Below, piece after piece: positions 8,762-16,215 of a stretch of 64,000 bases of DNA (position 1 is the stretch's first letter; each line of letters opens with the position of its first letter). The stretch is taken from positions 1 through 64,000 of the forward strand of contig NZ_BCTU01000027.1 in assembly GCF_001590925.1 (NCBI RefSeq). The letters are read 5' to 3'. The notes beneath the pieces are model-generated. The model did no database searches. It was not told the DNA's origin and saw nothing but the letters and a program-made list of their open reading frames with translations. Origin of the DNA: Serratia plymuthica NBRC 102599 (lineage in GTDB: Bacteria; Pseudomonadota; Gammaproteobacteria; Enterobacterales; Enterobacteriaceae). Position numbers and translations under genes: made by a program.

Positions 8762-9991
8762 CTACCAAATATGATTAGGGAAATGCTTTCTTACTTCACC
8801 TTGACCTACCAACTCAGAAAATTGATTGTATTTTCCAGTTTCTCTCCTAATTCTTCCTGCGATTATAGCGGGATGAATTCTTAGCTCTCTTGATAGTTCA
8901 TCAATCGTTACAGTGCAGGGGTTTAAGTAAGCTGAACTTCGCTTCCAAATGACACGAGGGATGAGAGTATCTCTAGCTATTCGATTCGCTTCGGCCTCCA
9001 TCTTATCCGTGCTATTTTTGAGTGTTTCAAGATCATCAACAAATGTATTATTAGAGTCTGCATGTTTCCAGATATGGACCACCTCATGCAAGAGCGTAAA
9101 CCAGAAATTATCCAAGCGATCCTGTCTGAGGGTGAGGGCAATAATTGGTCTACCGTCAATATCCTTCAGCGCAGCCCCATCGACAGCCGTGCCTATTAGA
9201 CATGGTTCAATAACTACACAAATCCCATTTTTTTCCAGGAATTCTACCGCCAACAAAGGCCCATACTCAGACCAACTTAAATGTGCGATTTCTTTCAAAA
9301 AATCTTTGGTTATACAATCTTTTTGAAAGGTAATTTTGAGATTTTTTTCTCTGGCTTTCTGAACGACTCTTGCAATCCATGCATGTAATTTATAAACAGT
9401 CGTTGGTGAGTAAGCCTCACCATTGAGTGTGCGCTTAAAGGCTGCTGTAGAATAATTTGCCCCCAAACGTTCAATGAAGTTTTTAACTTTTTCTTCAGTG
9501 CTTATCTTCGTTTGAGATGCCATGTTTTCTATCCAACCTTTGGAAAGCATTTCTTTTATAGGAAACTTTGACCAATTTACTTCTTCAACTGGCGAGCGAT
9601 CTGCATATCCAGTTTCTGTTTCTAAGCCTAATAACGTCTGAGGAGACATTCCTAACCCTATTGATAAGGCTTTAATCATGGCAACAGTTAAAGGTCGTTT
9701 CCCGGATAACACCTCAGATACACGGCTTTTAGTTCCAAAATATGGGGTTAAATCTGCCTGACGTAAACCCTGTTCCTCCATTCTGAATTTGATGGCGTCG
9801 ATAGGATCAACAGGGGTTATTGGATAATTGGCGTTTTCATAATTCTCAATAACAACTGTGAGTAAATCAAGCCGTTCTGATTCTTCAGAACCAGCAGGAA
9901 GCTCCAATCTGAGTAATCTCTCAACTTCTGAAAGAGACGCATGATATTGTTCTTCAGTTCGAATCACTCGAACTTCAGTAATTTTACTCAT
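8762..9991 (-). CDS. HigA-like antitoxin fused to ImmA/IrrE metallopeptidase
   Basis: This is a 409-residue two-domain protein. Residues about 65-122 form an XRE/HigA-type helix-turn-helix (TPYFGTKSRVSEVLSGKRPL). The C-terminal half contains the zinc-peptidase signature HEVVH (302-306) typical of ImmA/IrrE, enzymes that cleave regulators in response to stress or mobile-element signals. The start overlaps the stop of the HigB-like gene (ATGA), the usual toxin-first order of higBA. The N-terminal domain probably represses the operon and neutralises HigB. The peptidase could cleave a partner or the protein itself to release the system. The domains are clear; the mechanism is inferred. Confidence 0.8.
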   Translation of the reverse strand: MSKITEVRVIRTEEQYHASLSEVERLLRLELPAGSEESERLDLLTVVIENYENANYPITPVDPIDAIKFRMEEQGLRQADLTPYFGTKSRVSEVLSGKRPLTVAMIKALSIGLGMSPQTLLGLETETGYADRSPVEEVNWSKFPIKEMLSKGWIENMASQTKISTEEKVKNFIERLGANYSTAAFKRTLNGEAYSPTTVYKLHAWIARVVQKAREKNLKITFQKDCITKDFLKEIAHLSWSEYGPLLAVEFLEKNGICVVIEPCLIGTAVDGAALKDIDGRPIIALTLRQDRLDNFWFTLLHEVVHIWKHADSNNTFVDDLETLKNSTDKMEAEANRIARDTLIPRVIWKRSSAYLNPCTVTIDELSRELRIHPAIIAGRIRRETGKYNQFSELVGQGEVRKHFPNHIW

Positions 9992-10251
9992 TTAGATACC
10001 ACTTGGTTAATCACAGCAATGCTCCTTTCAAACTGGAACGTAACTTTTATGCCCTGCGATTTAATGCCACGGACAAAAAACACATAGCATAAATTATCAA
10101 TCTGTTGTGCTCTGGGGAAAGCATCTAGAACGCACTTAGCATCTTTCCAGTAAGCATTTGTTAGCTCTGTAATCCAAGCGGAAAGCCAAACATCCGTTTC
10201 CGAGCTAGTGCCGCTTAGTACTTGAAGCCGTTGCTTGCCGATTAGTCGCAT
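9988..10251 (-). CDS. HigB-family toxin
   Basis: This 87-residue protein starts MRLIGKQRL and contains a WKDAKCVLDAFPRA segment, then a strand-rich end (VTFQFERSIAVI), matching the RelE-fold HigB toxins that cleave mRNA on the ribosome. I chose the ATG at 10251 because GGAG lies seven bases upstream and family members start at this point; an in-frame ATG at 10302 would add 17 atypical residues. Its stop overlaps the antitoxin start by four bases. Relative to typical HigB, the middle (YVFFVRGIKSQGIKV) looks slightly expanded, so activity is likely but not assured. Confidence 0.78.
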   Translation of the reverse strand: MRLIGKQRLQVLSGTSSETDVWLSAWITELTNAYWKDAKCVLDAFPRAQQIDNLCYVFFVRGIKSQGIKVTFQFERSIAVINQVVSK

Positions 10252-10730
10252 CGATGTTCTCCATTTGGGAACCAGAATAAGTGTGGTGATTCTGAATGTC
10301 AATACAATGTTCCCATATGTGGAACTTTGCGATTTCAGCTCTTATATCTTTATGGCTGCTGAAGTTATAGAATCAATGAAAATTTTATTAATTCGAACAA
10401 AAAGATGATTTAGATCAAAAGCATGTAGTTGTGCCGCAAAATCATGAGTGAGTAATAAATATCTTATTATCAGTTGTTTATGTTACTTGATTTTTGACAG
10501 TTTCCAGTTGGAAAGATAGGTATTTTTTGCGCATAATAGGTTTGTTGTTATGCCGTGAGAACCGACATATCAAGTTGGGATTAGATAGGAATCTGATACA
10601 TCTTTCACACAAGATAAGTTCTGAATTTGCAATGTTCGATAATAACCAATCGGGACTGATGGTATCAATGATGGTATCCTTCCTGATGTTTTTTACATTA
10701 ATCCAATGGGATCATAAGGATAGTTGCGAT
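10252..10730. other. Intergenic region with the higB promoter, no gene
   Basis: This AT-rich stretch holds the presumed higB promoter at its left end. A short plus-strand open frame (from 10494) has no ribosome-binding site or recognisable sequence and is not called. The right end abuts the tRNA-derived attachment remnant. Confidence 0.5.
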
Positions 10731-10753
10731 GTTCGAGTCCGGCCTTCGCACCA
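10731..10753 (+). repeat. att-like remnant of the tRNA-Leu (leuX-type) 3' end
   Basis: The run TTCGAGTCCGGCCTTCG followed by CACCA reproduces the T-loop, T-stem 3' strand and acceptor end of the tRNA-Leu(CAA) gene leuX, except that one G of the acceptor strand is missing. No rest of a tRNA precedes it, so this is a duplicated fragment, not a functional tRNA. leuX is a classic integration site for P4-type islands, and an integrase relic follows immediately. I read this as a degraded attachment site separating two tandem insertions. The comparison is with the recalled E. coli leuX sequence. Confidence 0.7.
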
Positions 10754-10772
10754 TTAGTACAGCGCGAACAAG

Positions 10773-10796
10773 AAGCCACCGAAAGGTGGTTTTTTT
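10773..10796 (+). terminator. Rho-independent terminator after the tRNA remnant
   Basis: A CCACC-GAAA-GGTGG hairpin is followed by seven T residues. It sits 20 bp after the tRNA-like 3' end, where a tRNA terminator would lie, so it was probably copied together with it. The same 3' half recurs at 13606. Confidence 0.75.
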
Positions 10797-10879
10797 GTGC
10801 CTGCGATTTGGCGCTGCGGGTATTTGTGGCTTAAAGCCAGCCCGATTAGGGCCTTTGATGCTAGCGGTAGCACGTCACC

Positions 10880-11155
10880 GTGCAGCGACTGCAACAGCGT
10901 ATTACTGCCATCATGCGTTATGCTGTTCAGAACGATTATATTGATTCTAATCCTGCCAGCGACATGGCTTGGGCATTGGCAATGACCAAAGCCCGGCACT
11001 CTCCAGCATCATCCCACATCGGTTTCCTGAGTTCTTTGACCGTCTTGCCGCTTATCGTGATCGTCTGATAACGCGCATTGCAGTAGGACTTTCCTTACTC
11101 ACCTTTACGTTCTTGTGAACTGTGCTTTGCTCGCTGGCGCAGCTACCGACTTTAA
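10880..11155 (+). pseudogene. Decayed P4-type integrase fragment
   Basis: Translated pieces in different frames match the middle of P4-family tyrosine integrases. From 10880 a frame reads RLQQRITAIMRYAVQNDYID and continues DSNPASDMA; a second frame reads FDRLAAYRDRLITRIAVGLS; from about 11108 a third reads SCELCFARW (SSELRFARW in intact proteins). At least two frameshifts separate these pieces, and both the N-terminal domain and the catalytic C-terminus are missing. Its place about 130 bp after the leuX-like att remnant is where a P4 integrase gene normally sits. It is not functional. Confidence 0.75.
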
Positions 11156-11340
11156 CGGTCTTAAAGTCCATCAAACAACTCCTTACCGCCCTACGACATA
11201 CAGGTTCTGTCCCGAAAGCGATATCGTGGCGCATCACTATCTTGGGATGCTGCCGGCAAAATGAGAGGCGATGTTTTTATAAGCAGGGCCATGCTAAAAT
11301 TAATAGGAGTTATTAAATGTTATTGAACGAGGTAATCCCT

Positions 11341-11589
11341 ATGGGTTCGCTTACTAAACAGACCATCAGCGCACAGATACCCGTTGAGTTGGCTGCTGCT
11401 GTCGAAAATCTGGCTATTGAGTTGGATCGTTCTAAAAGCTGGATTATCAAGGAAGCCTTGACCCGTATGCTGGCCGAAAGTGAACGGCGTCACCAGAGCA
11501 TCCAGACCGGTCTTGCTGATGTGGATGCCGGTCGTGTAGTGAGTCATTCGGACATGGTGGATTTTGCCAATCGTTTAAAGAAAACCTGA
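11341..11589 (+). CDS. Ribbon-helix-helix antitoxin (ParD/CopG-type)
   Basis: This is an 82-residue protein. Its N-terminal KQTISAQIPVEL strand and LDRSKSWIIKEAL helix pair are the typical ribbon-helix-helix DNA-binding fold of ParD-like antitoxins. The Glu/His-rich C-terminus would bind the toxin encoded just downstream. It should repress its own promoter and neutralise the toxin. Two starts are possible: the ATG at 11317 has an excellent AGGAG site, while the ATG at 11341 has GAGG and fits the family N-terminus better. Confidence 0.82.
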   Translation: MGSLTKQTISAQIPVELAAAVENLAIELDRSKSWIIKEALTRMLAESERRHQSIQTGLADVDAGRVVSHSDMVDFANRLKKT

Positions 11590-11592
11590 TAA

Positions 11593-11868
11593 ATGGAAAT
11601 ATACTGGACGCTTAAAGCTCAGGATGACCTGGAGCGTATCTACCGTTTTGCCCTGCAGTACAGCCGCCAGCATGCCGATGACGTTTTAGACCGTTTGATA
11701 ATCGGCAGCGCCGGTCTTACGATGCACCCGGCAATCGGTATACAGCAGACTCGATATGAACCTCGGGAAGTTCGAAAAGTGTTATTCGATGACTACGAGG
11801 TTCACTACGAACTCCGCGACAATGCCATCTACATCGTGGATCTCTGGCATACAAAAGAAGAACGATGA
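11593..11868 (+). CDS. RelE/ParE-family toxin
   Basis: This is a 91-residue toxin of the ParE/RelE superfamily. The opening (IYWTLKAQDDLERIYRF), the central VRKVLFDDYEVHYEL strands and the C-terminal IYIVDLWHTKEER are characteristic. ParE toxins poison gyrase and RelE toxins cleave ribosome-bound mRNA; which applies here cannot be read from the sequence. It starts three bases after the antitoxin stop without its own clear ribosome-binding site, so it is translated by coupling. Located next to an integrase relic, it may stabilise what is left of that island. Confidence 0.82.
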   Translation: MEIYWTLKAQDDLERIYRFALQYSRQHADDVLDRLIIGSAGLTMHPAIGIQQTRYEPREVRKVLFDDYEVHYELRDNAIYIVDLWHTKEER

Positions 11869-12081
11869 AGAGATAATTTTTCGTTAACGAGTATGCCTGC
11901 ATTCTGCCCGCGAGTTTTCCTCATTTTACCCAGACTTATCTTCATCAACGGATTGCTGAACTTCTTAACTTGGTTGGCTTGCCCCCAGGCCCTTGAAATG
12001 CCCCTTTTTCCTACGAGGTGCTGGACTAACGAGAAGTGATGCTTATCATGTTATCGAGACTACAGACCCAGAGAGCGTGTT

Positions 12082-12717
12082 ATGCAACATATCATTGAAG
12101 GTTTCCTCAGCTTCCAGAAAGAGATTTTCCCTCAGCGTCAGGAGCTCTTCCGCAGCCTTGCCTCCAGCCAGAACCCTAAAGCGCTTTTTATTTCGTGTTC
12201 TGACAGCCGCCTGGTACCTGAGCTTGTGACTCAGCAAGAGCCGGGGCAGCTTTTCGTTATCCGTAACGCAGGTAACATCGTTCCTTCCTTTGGCCCGGAA
12301 CCGGGAGGGGTGTCGGCGACCATCGAATACGCGGTTGTGGCACTGGGCGTTACGGATATCGTGATTTGCGGCCACTCGAACTGCGGCGCCATGAAGGCTA
12401 TAGCTTCTTGCCAGTGCCTTGACCCGATGCCTGCGGTTGCCCACTGGCTGCACTATGCGGACGCGGCAAAAGCGGTGGTAGAGAAGAAAACGTGGGATAA
12501 CGAGACCGACAAAGTTAACGCTATGGTTGAAGAGAACGTTATAGCCCAGCTAAATAATATTAAGACTCACCCGTCCGTTGCCGTGGGTCTGCGTAACAAC
12601 GGCCTGCGTCTGCACGGCTGGGTGTACGACATCGAAAGTGGCGAGATCCGCACGCTGGATAAAAATACGAAGAATTTCGTTTCGCTGGCGGATAACCCCG
12701 ACGTTTGCTTCGAATAA
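12082..12717 (+). CDS. Beta-class carbonic anhydrase
   Basis: This 211-residue zinc enzyme interconverts carbon dioxide and bicarbonate in the cytosol. The zinc ligands are visible as Cys39 (SCSDSR), His98 and Cys101 (CGHSNCG), with the Asp41/Arg43 dyad. It resembles the CynT branch, but no cynS or cynX gene accompanies it, so it stands alone inside the island remnant. A clear terminator follows. The gene looks intact. Confidence 0.9.
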   Translation: MQHIIEGFLSFQKEIFPQRQELFRSLASSQNPKALFISCSDSRLVPELVTQQEPGQLFVIRNAGNIVPSFGPEPGGVSATIEYAVVALGVTDIVICGHSNCGAMKAIASCQCLDPMPAVAHWLHYADAAKAVVEKKTWDNETDKVNAMVEENVIAQLNNIKTHPSVAVGLRNNGLRLHGWVYDIESGEIRTLDKNTKNFVSLADNPDVCFE

Positions 12718-12746
12718 CGTGATGCCTGGCCTTGGCGATGAAATTG

Positions 12747-12774
12747 AATCCACGCTCCGGCGTGGATTTTTTTT
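12747..12774 (+). terminator. Terminator after the carbonic anhydrase gene
   Basis: A perfect 9-bp stem (AATCCACGC / GCGTGGATT) with a four-base loop is followed by a run of T residues, 30 bp after the stop codon. Confidence 0.9.
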
Positions 12775-13020
12775 AGGGGTAGAATATATCCGCACTGGAT
12801 ATCTGCAATGAATCCCGGCAGATTTCGCAGTGTACAGATGTGCGGATCGACAATATTGAGACCCGGGCACGGACTAGCGACGCGAAGAGCATCGACGAAG
12901 GAATTCACAACGAACTGGATGGCTCCATGTCGCACTTCAATATGGGATTGATGACATAACGTACAGAGATAATTTACCATCGCTATTACATGTGTTTTTT
13001 CTCAATGGATGCGGTTTCTC
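12775..13020. other. Non-coding stretch with possible gene debris
   Basis: No intact gene. A plus-strand frame ending at 12959 reads through RIDNIETRARTSDAKSIDEG and GSMSHFNMGLMT without a start codon or ribosome-binding site. It may be the tail of a deleted gene, but I do not recognise it. Confidence 0.3.
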
Positions 13021-13158
13021 ATGGATGAAGGTTTGGTTGTTGCACTATCGCCAGTCCAACTGGCGGCGGTCATTTCAGATAAATCAGTTACAGAAGGCGA
13101 GACACTAGAAAGATATAATGGCAAACCTTATTATATATTGACGGCATCCTCAGAATGA
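13021..13158 (+). pseudogene. Collapsed polymorphic-toxin gene (45 codons)
   Basis: The frame begins MDEGLVVALSPVQLAAVISD and continues KSVTEGETL, which resembles the N-terminus of larger enterobacterial secreted or polymorphic toxins. It then switches to ERYNGKPYYILTASSE and stops. The stop overlaps the next start by four bases (ATGA), exactly as a toxin C-terminus meets its immunity gene. I infer an internal deletion that fused the first 30 or so codons to the last 15, removing the toxin domain. The N-terminal match is from memory and is moderate. Confidence 0.5.
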
Positions 13159-13475
13159 AAAAAGCCACAAAAGATGATGATTTTAACCAATTAGATCAAC
13201 TAATTGGTTGTCACTTCAATCAAGACTATCATTATATCAATGATGGTGAGGATGCTATCGAAGGGATTGTCTATTTTTTCAAAAAGACAGCAAATGAAAA
13301 GGATCTCCAAGAATTAAAGAATGAAATAGTTAATTTTATTGATATTTATAATGATAGTCTTGATACAGAATTTGAAAAAAGATATGGCTTTGATTTTTCT
13401 CCTTCTTTGTGGGAGACGACAGCTTATGATTTTCTCAGGAGCGTACTAAAAGTAATATCAAATCAGAATTCCTAA
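13155..13475 (+). CDS. CdiI-like immunity protein, apparently orphan
   Basis: This is a 106-residue acidic protein. The pattern FNQLDQLIGCHFNQDY, an acidic loop and a helical C-terminus (LWETTAYDFLRSVLKVI) resembles CdiI_2-type immunity proteins of contact-dependent growth inhibition systems, which bind and block a cognate toxin in the cytosol. Only a 45-codon remnant of the toxin gene precedes it, so it would protect only against toxins delivered by neighbours. Low GC fits horizontal origin. Confidence 0.65.
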   Translation: MKKATKDDDFNQLDQLIGCHFNQDYHYINDGEDAIEGIVYFFKKTANEKDLQELKNEIVNFIDIYNDSLDTEFEKRYGFDFSPSLWETTAYDFLRSVLKVISNQNS

Positions 13476-13813
13476 TCTAAAAAAAATCTGCTTTTCCATG
13501 AGTGTGGCAGAAATGGGCATAGAGGTGATCTCATTGAATTTTTTAGCACAATCAGTAGATCACAAAACGCTATGCCTGTCTTTTTTCTGGGGATCCCTCA
13601 GACTTAAAGGTGGTTTTTTTGTGCGTGCGATCACATCCTGACAAATTCCCCTCACTTTTCTTTCAAAACAACTCAGCCTGCTCAACCCGCATACACACTG
13701 CCGTTGTGGGAGCCAATTGGGGGGGTTCTGATCACTCCCTCAGGCTTATCTTATTGACGTAATGAGTTAAAAAAGAGTTTTATCTCTTCTTCTTTTGATC
13801 GGGGAGTTCCAGG
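13476..13813. other. Intergenic region at an island junction
   Basis: No gene is visible. The stretch contains the repeat at 13606-13631 that matches the tRNA-flanking terminator at 10782-10807. The promoter of the following peptidase-like gene must lie near its right end. Confidence 0.5.
13606..13631 (+). repeat. Second copy of the tRNA-flanking terminator segment
   Basis: Apart from one base, these 26 bp are identical to 10782-10807, including the GGTGGTTTTTTTGTGC core. The first half of the hairpin is absent here. A short direct repeat bounding 10.8-13.6 kb suggests that the intervening DNA entered as a separate insertion and that native sequence resumes to the right. Confidence 0.6.
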
Positions 13814-14335
13814 ATGGAACAGCAACAAGAAGGGATAACGCGGGCGTTAACGCTTGGCGAAGTTAATCTGGCACGTTCGGTGTTTGGCAACTCGATTTTC
13901 TATAACAGCGTGCTGGTTCACTGTGACAGCTATCTGCCGTTTGGGTTGCAGAATCAGCTTACCGCGATGAGTCCTAATGGAGAGTTATACTTTCGTAAGG
14001 CTTTGTATCGCGATGACTTTACGGTGCAGCATTTGGCGCAGCACCTTTTTATTCATGAGATGGCACATGTTTGGCAGCATCAAAGAGGCATGTGGGTGCG
14101 TACCCGAGGGCTTCTCAGTTGGGCGGTGAACTATCAATATCGGCTCGATAAACAATTGCTGAGCCACTACAGTATGGAACAGCAAGCATCGATAATTGCA
14201 GATTATTTTTATCTCAAGACGTTTGGTATCAGCGACTTCATCAGGTTATACGGTAGGAATTACGCAGGGATAGTAGACAGCAGTACATTGTCAAAATTTC
14301 AACCAATAATCAGAAGTGCAGGGCTACCACTATGA
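13814..14335 (+). CDS. T6SS/Vgr-associated peptidase-like protein
   Basis: This is a 173-residue protein with a zinc-peptidase signature HEMAH (81-85) inside LFIHEMAHVWQHQ. Proteins of this type are often found beside vgrG and rhs genes and annotated as Vgr-related; they may be effectors or process effectors. No signal peptide is visible. The stop overlaps the first lipoprotein gene (ATGA), so the two are co-translated, as expected for an effector and its immunity partner. No vgrG, hcp or PAAR gene lies in the window. Confidence 0.65.
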   Translation: MEQQQEGITRALTLGEVNLARSVFGNSIFYNSVLVHCDSYLPFGLQNQLTAMSPNGELYFRKALYRDDFTVQHLAQHLFIHEMAHVWQHQRGMWVRTRGLLSWAVNYQYRLDKQLLSHYSMEQQASIIADYFYLKTFGISDFIRLYGRNYAGIVDSSTLSKFQPIIRSAGLPL

Positions 14336-14712
14336 AAAAATTTTTCTTGTTCCTTCTTCCCCTTTTTATCTCTGGTTGTCCAATGGGGGATAAGGTTAAC
14401 TTACACCCAGCAAAAGCGAAGGCTATAGGTAATAAAATCTGCGTTTTTGTCGATAAAAATGACATGGTAAGAGAAGAGTCTATTCTGAAAGTAGGTATAT
14501 GGAGATATGGCAATGATAATTATGTCTATGAAAAATCATATGCTAACACGCCTGTAGCGTTGGAACCCGAGATGTGTGTGCCAGGCATCGATGAGTATAA
14601 TTTTATCCCTGGTGAAGGATATAGCGTTATTGTCAGTACACCTTTGCATCCTTATGAAGCCAGGTTTATCGTGTGGAAAAAAGGACAGGAAATCATGTTG
14701 AAGCCGGATTAG
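14332..14712 (+). CDS. Putative T6SS immunity lipoprotein, copy A
   Basis: This 126-residue protein has a lipoprotein signal (lipobox LFISGC, lipidated Cys16). The +2 residue is Pro, so the outer membrane is the likely destination. The mature part contains a conserved KICVFV strand, a VYEKSYA segment and a CVPGI motif shared with copies B and D. It overlaps the peptidase-like gene and is the best candidate for its direct immunity partner in the periplasm. Assignment rests on resemblance to the family annotated as putative T6SS immunity periplasmic lipoproteins. Confidence 0.72.
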   Translation: MKKFFLFLLPLFISGCPMGDKVNLHPAKAKAIGNKICVFVDKNDMVREESILKVGIWRYGNDNYVYEKSYANTPVALEPEMCVPGIDEYNFIPGEGYSVIVSTPLHPYEARFIVWKKGQEIMLKPD

Positions 14713-14816
14713 ATTTCAACAAGATGCTGATGCAGATTATTTTCTCGAGAAGGAAATATTAAAAGCCTACAGTTTTTGAGGGGGCGATAATTGTGGGGGG
14801 CTTCGGTTTGCCAAAT

Positions 14817-14896
14817 AGGAATTACATAGGGATAGTGGACAGAAGTACATTGTCAAAATTTTAACCAATACTCGGAAGTGCAGCGCTGCCATTATG
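14817..14896 (+). repeat. Duplicated 3' end of the peptidase gene
   Basis: This 80-bp segment copies 14255-14334, the last codons of the peptidase-like gene plus the start region of lipoprotein A, with about ten substitutions. It sits in the same place relative to lipoprotein B. It shows that B arose by tandem duplication of a unit whose left end lay inside the peptidase gene. The copied codons are no longer read. Confidence 0.85.
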
Positions 14897-15274
14897 AGTA
14901 AATACTTATTACTTCTTCTGCCTCTTTTTCTTTCAGGTTGCCCCATGGGGGATAGATTCAACTTATACCCAGCGCAGAGTAAGGTTGTAGATGGCAAAGT
15001 TTGCGTTTTTTTTGATGAAAATGAAATAGTAAGAGATGGATCTATTTTAAAGATAGCCGTCTGGAAACATGGTGGTGATGACTACGTTTACGAAAAGTCA
15101 TACGCCTACAGCCCGCTGGCGTTGGAGGCCGGGAAGTGTGTCCCAGGCATCGGCGAGTTTAATTTTATCGCCGGCGAAGGATACACGGTTCTGGTTAGAA
15201 CACCTCTGAACTCATATCGTTCCAGCTTTATCGTAGGGGCAAAGGGCGAAAATATTGGGTTGAAGGCGGATTAG
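14894..15274 (+). CDS. Putative T6SS immunity lipoprotein, copy B
   Basis: This 126-residue paralogue of copy A has the same length and layout (lipobox LFLSGC, Cys16; KVCVFF strand; CVPGI). The mature sequence has diverged in the surface-facing C-terminal third, as expected if copies protect against different effector variants. It begins in the duplicated junction described at 14817. Confidence 0.72.
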   Translation: MSKYLLLLLPLFLSGCPMGDRFNLYPAQSKVVDGKVCVFFDENEIVRDGSILKIAVWKHGGDDYVYEKSYAYSPLALEAGKCVPGIGEFNFIAGEGYTVLVRTPLNSYRSSFIVGAKGENIGLKAD

Positions 15275-15288
15275 ATTTCAACGAGGGG

Positions 15289-15708
15289 ATGATGCGAATT
15301 ATTGTTTTATTGACTTCTGCTTTTTTTCTTTCTGGCTGTATGCATATGAAGGATCCAAGGCCGAAGAACTACGTGGCCAGCGTCACGACTCTTGATAATA
15401 AAGTCTGTGTGCTAGTCCAACCCGAAGGGGATGAACGGCTATCTGGCGTTATTATCGAGGAGCTCGGCAATGCCACTCATATCTTTGGCAAGAATTTCAC
15501 TGATAACAAGATGCCTGCAGTGGCATCGGATAAATGCATTCCTGACTTTAACTACAAATTCGAAGACGGGAAGTCTTACGGGGTTTCGGTGACTTTGCTT
15601 TCGCAGGATAAACGACGTAAGGGTATTGAGCCTGCTGCTCGAGTGTTTGGGGCTGGGTTTGGTGTGCGCAATGATAATGGGGTAATTGAAGTGACTCCTA
15701 CGAACTAG
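15289..15708 (+). CDS. Putative T6SS immunity lipoprotein, divergent copy C
   Basis: This is a 139-residue lipoprotein (lipobox FFLSGC, Cys17). It keeps the KVCVLVQPEGD strand and a CIPDF motif but is otherwise clearly different from A, B and D and has a longer C-terminus. It starts 14 bp after copy B; two adjacent ATG codons follow the GAGGGG site, so the exact start is uncertain by one residue. Confidence 0.68.
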   Translation: MMRIIVLLTSAFFLSGCMHMKDPRPKNYVASVTTLDNKVCVLVQPEGDERLSGVIIEELGNATHIFGKNFTDNKMPAVASDKCIPDFNYKFEDGKSYGVSVTLLSQDKRRKGIEPAARVFGAGFGVRNDNGVIEVTPTN

Positions 15709-15779
15709 ATGCCTGTGATTGTTAGATAAGTTTTTTCAGTCATGGATTTTATTCATTTTGACGATTACAAGGACGTTTT

Positions 15780-16160
15780 ATGAAGAAATGTTTTTTATTA
15801 GTACTCCCATTTTTTATCTCAGGATGCCCTATGGGGGATAGAGTCTATTGGGAGCCAGCTCAGGCGACGGTTGCAGGAAATAAAATTTGCGTGTTTGTAG
15901 GTGAGAATGACTTACGGAAAGATGAGTCTATTTTAAAGGTTAGTATATGGAATGATGGTAACGATAGCTATGTCTACGAAAAGTCATACGTTAATAACCC
16001 TATAAAGATTGAGGCCGGTAAGTGTATTCCCGATATTGGTGATTTTAATTTTGTTCCTGGAGGAGGATATAGCATTAGCGTTAGAACACCACTGCATACT
16101 TATATGACGGATTTTATTGTTTGGAAGAGTGGGGAGGAGGTTATGTTAGGGTGGTATTAG
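15780..16160 (+). CDS. Putative T6SS immunity lipoprotein, copy D
   Basis: This 126-residue paralogue is close to A and B (lipobox FFISGC, Cys16; KICVFV strand; VYEKSYV; CIPDI). It has its own ribosome-binding site (AAGGAC). The 71-bp spacer from copy C carries no repeat of the peptidase gene. With A-C it forms a stockpile of immunity-type proteins from one expanding family. Confidence 0.72.
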   Translation: MKKCFLLVLPFFISGCPMGDRVYWEPAQATVAGNKICVFVGENDLRKDESILKVSIWNDGNDSYVYEKSYVNNPIKIEAGKCIPDIGDFNFVPGGGYSISVRTPLHTYMTDFIVWKSGEEVMLGWY

Positions 16161-16215
16161 TAGCGTGAATTTATATAATTAAATCAGTGATATATTAATA
16201 TAAAAGGAGTTTGCG

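Noticed and set aside
10731-10753. Functional tRNA gene
   Set aside because: Only the T-loop and acceptor 3' end are present; no anticodon or D arm precedes it and one acceptor base is missing.
10494-10757. Plus-strand frame of 87 codons before the att remnant
   Set aside because: No ribosome-binding site, no recognisable sequence, and it runs through the tRNA-derived segment.
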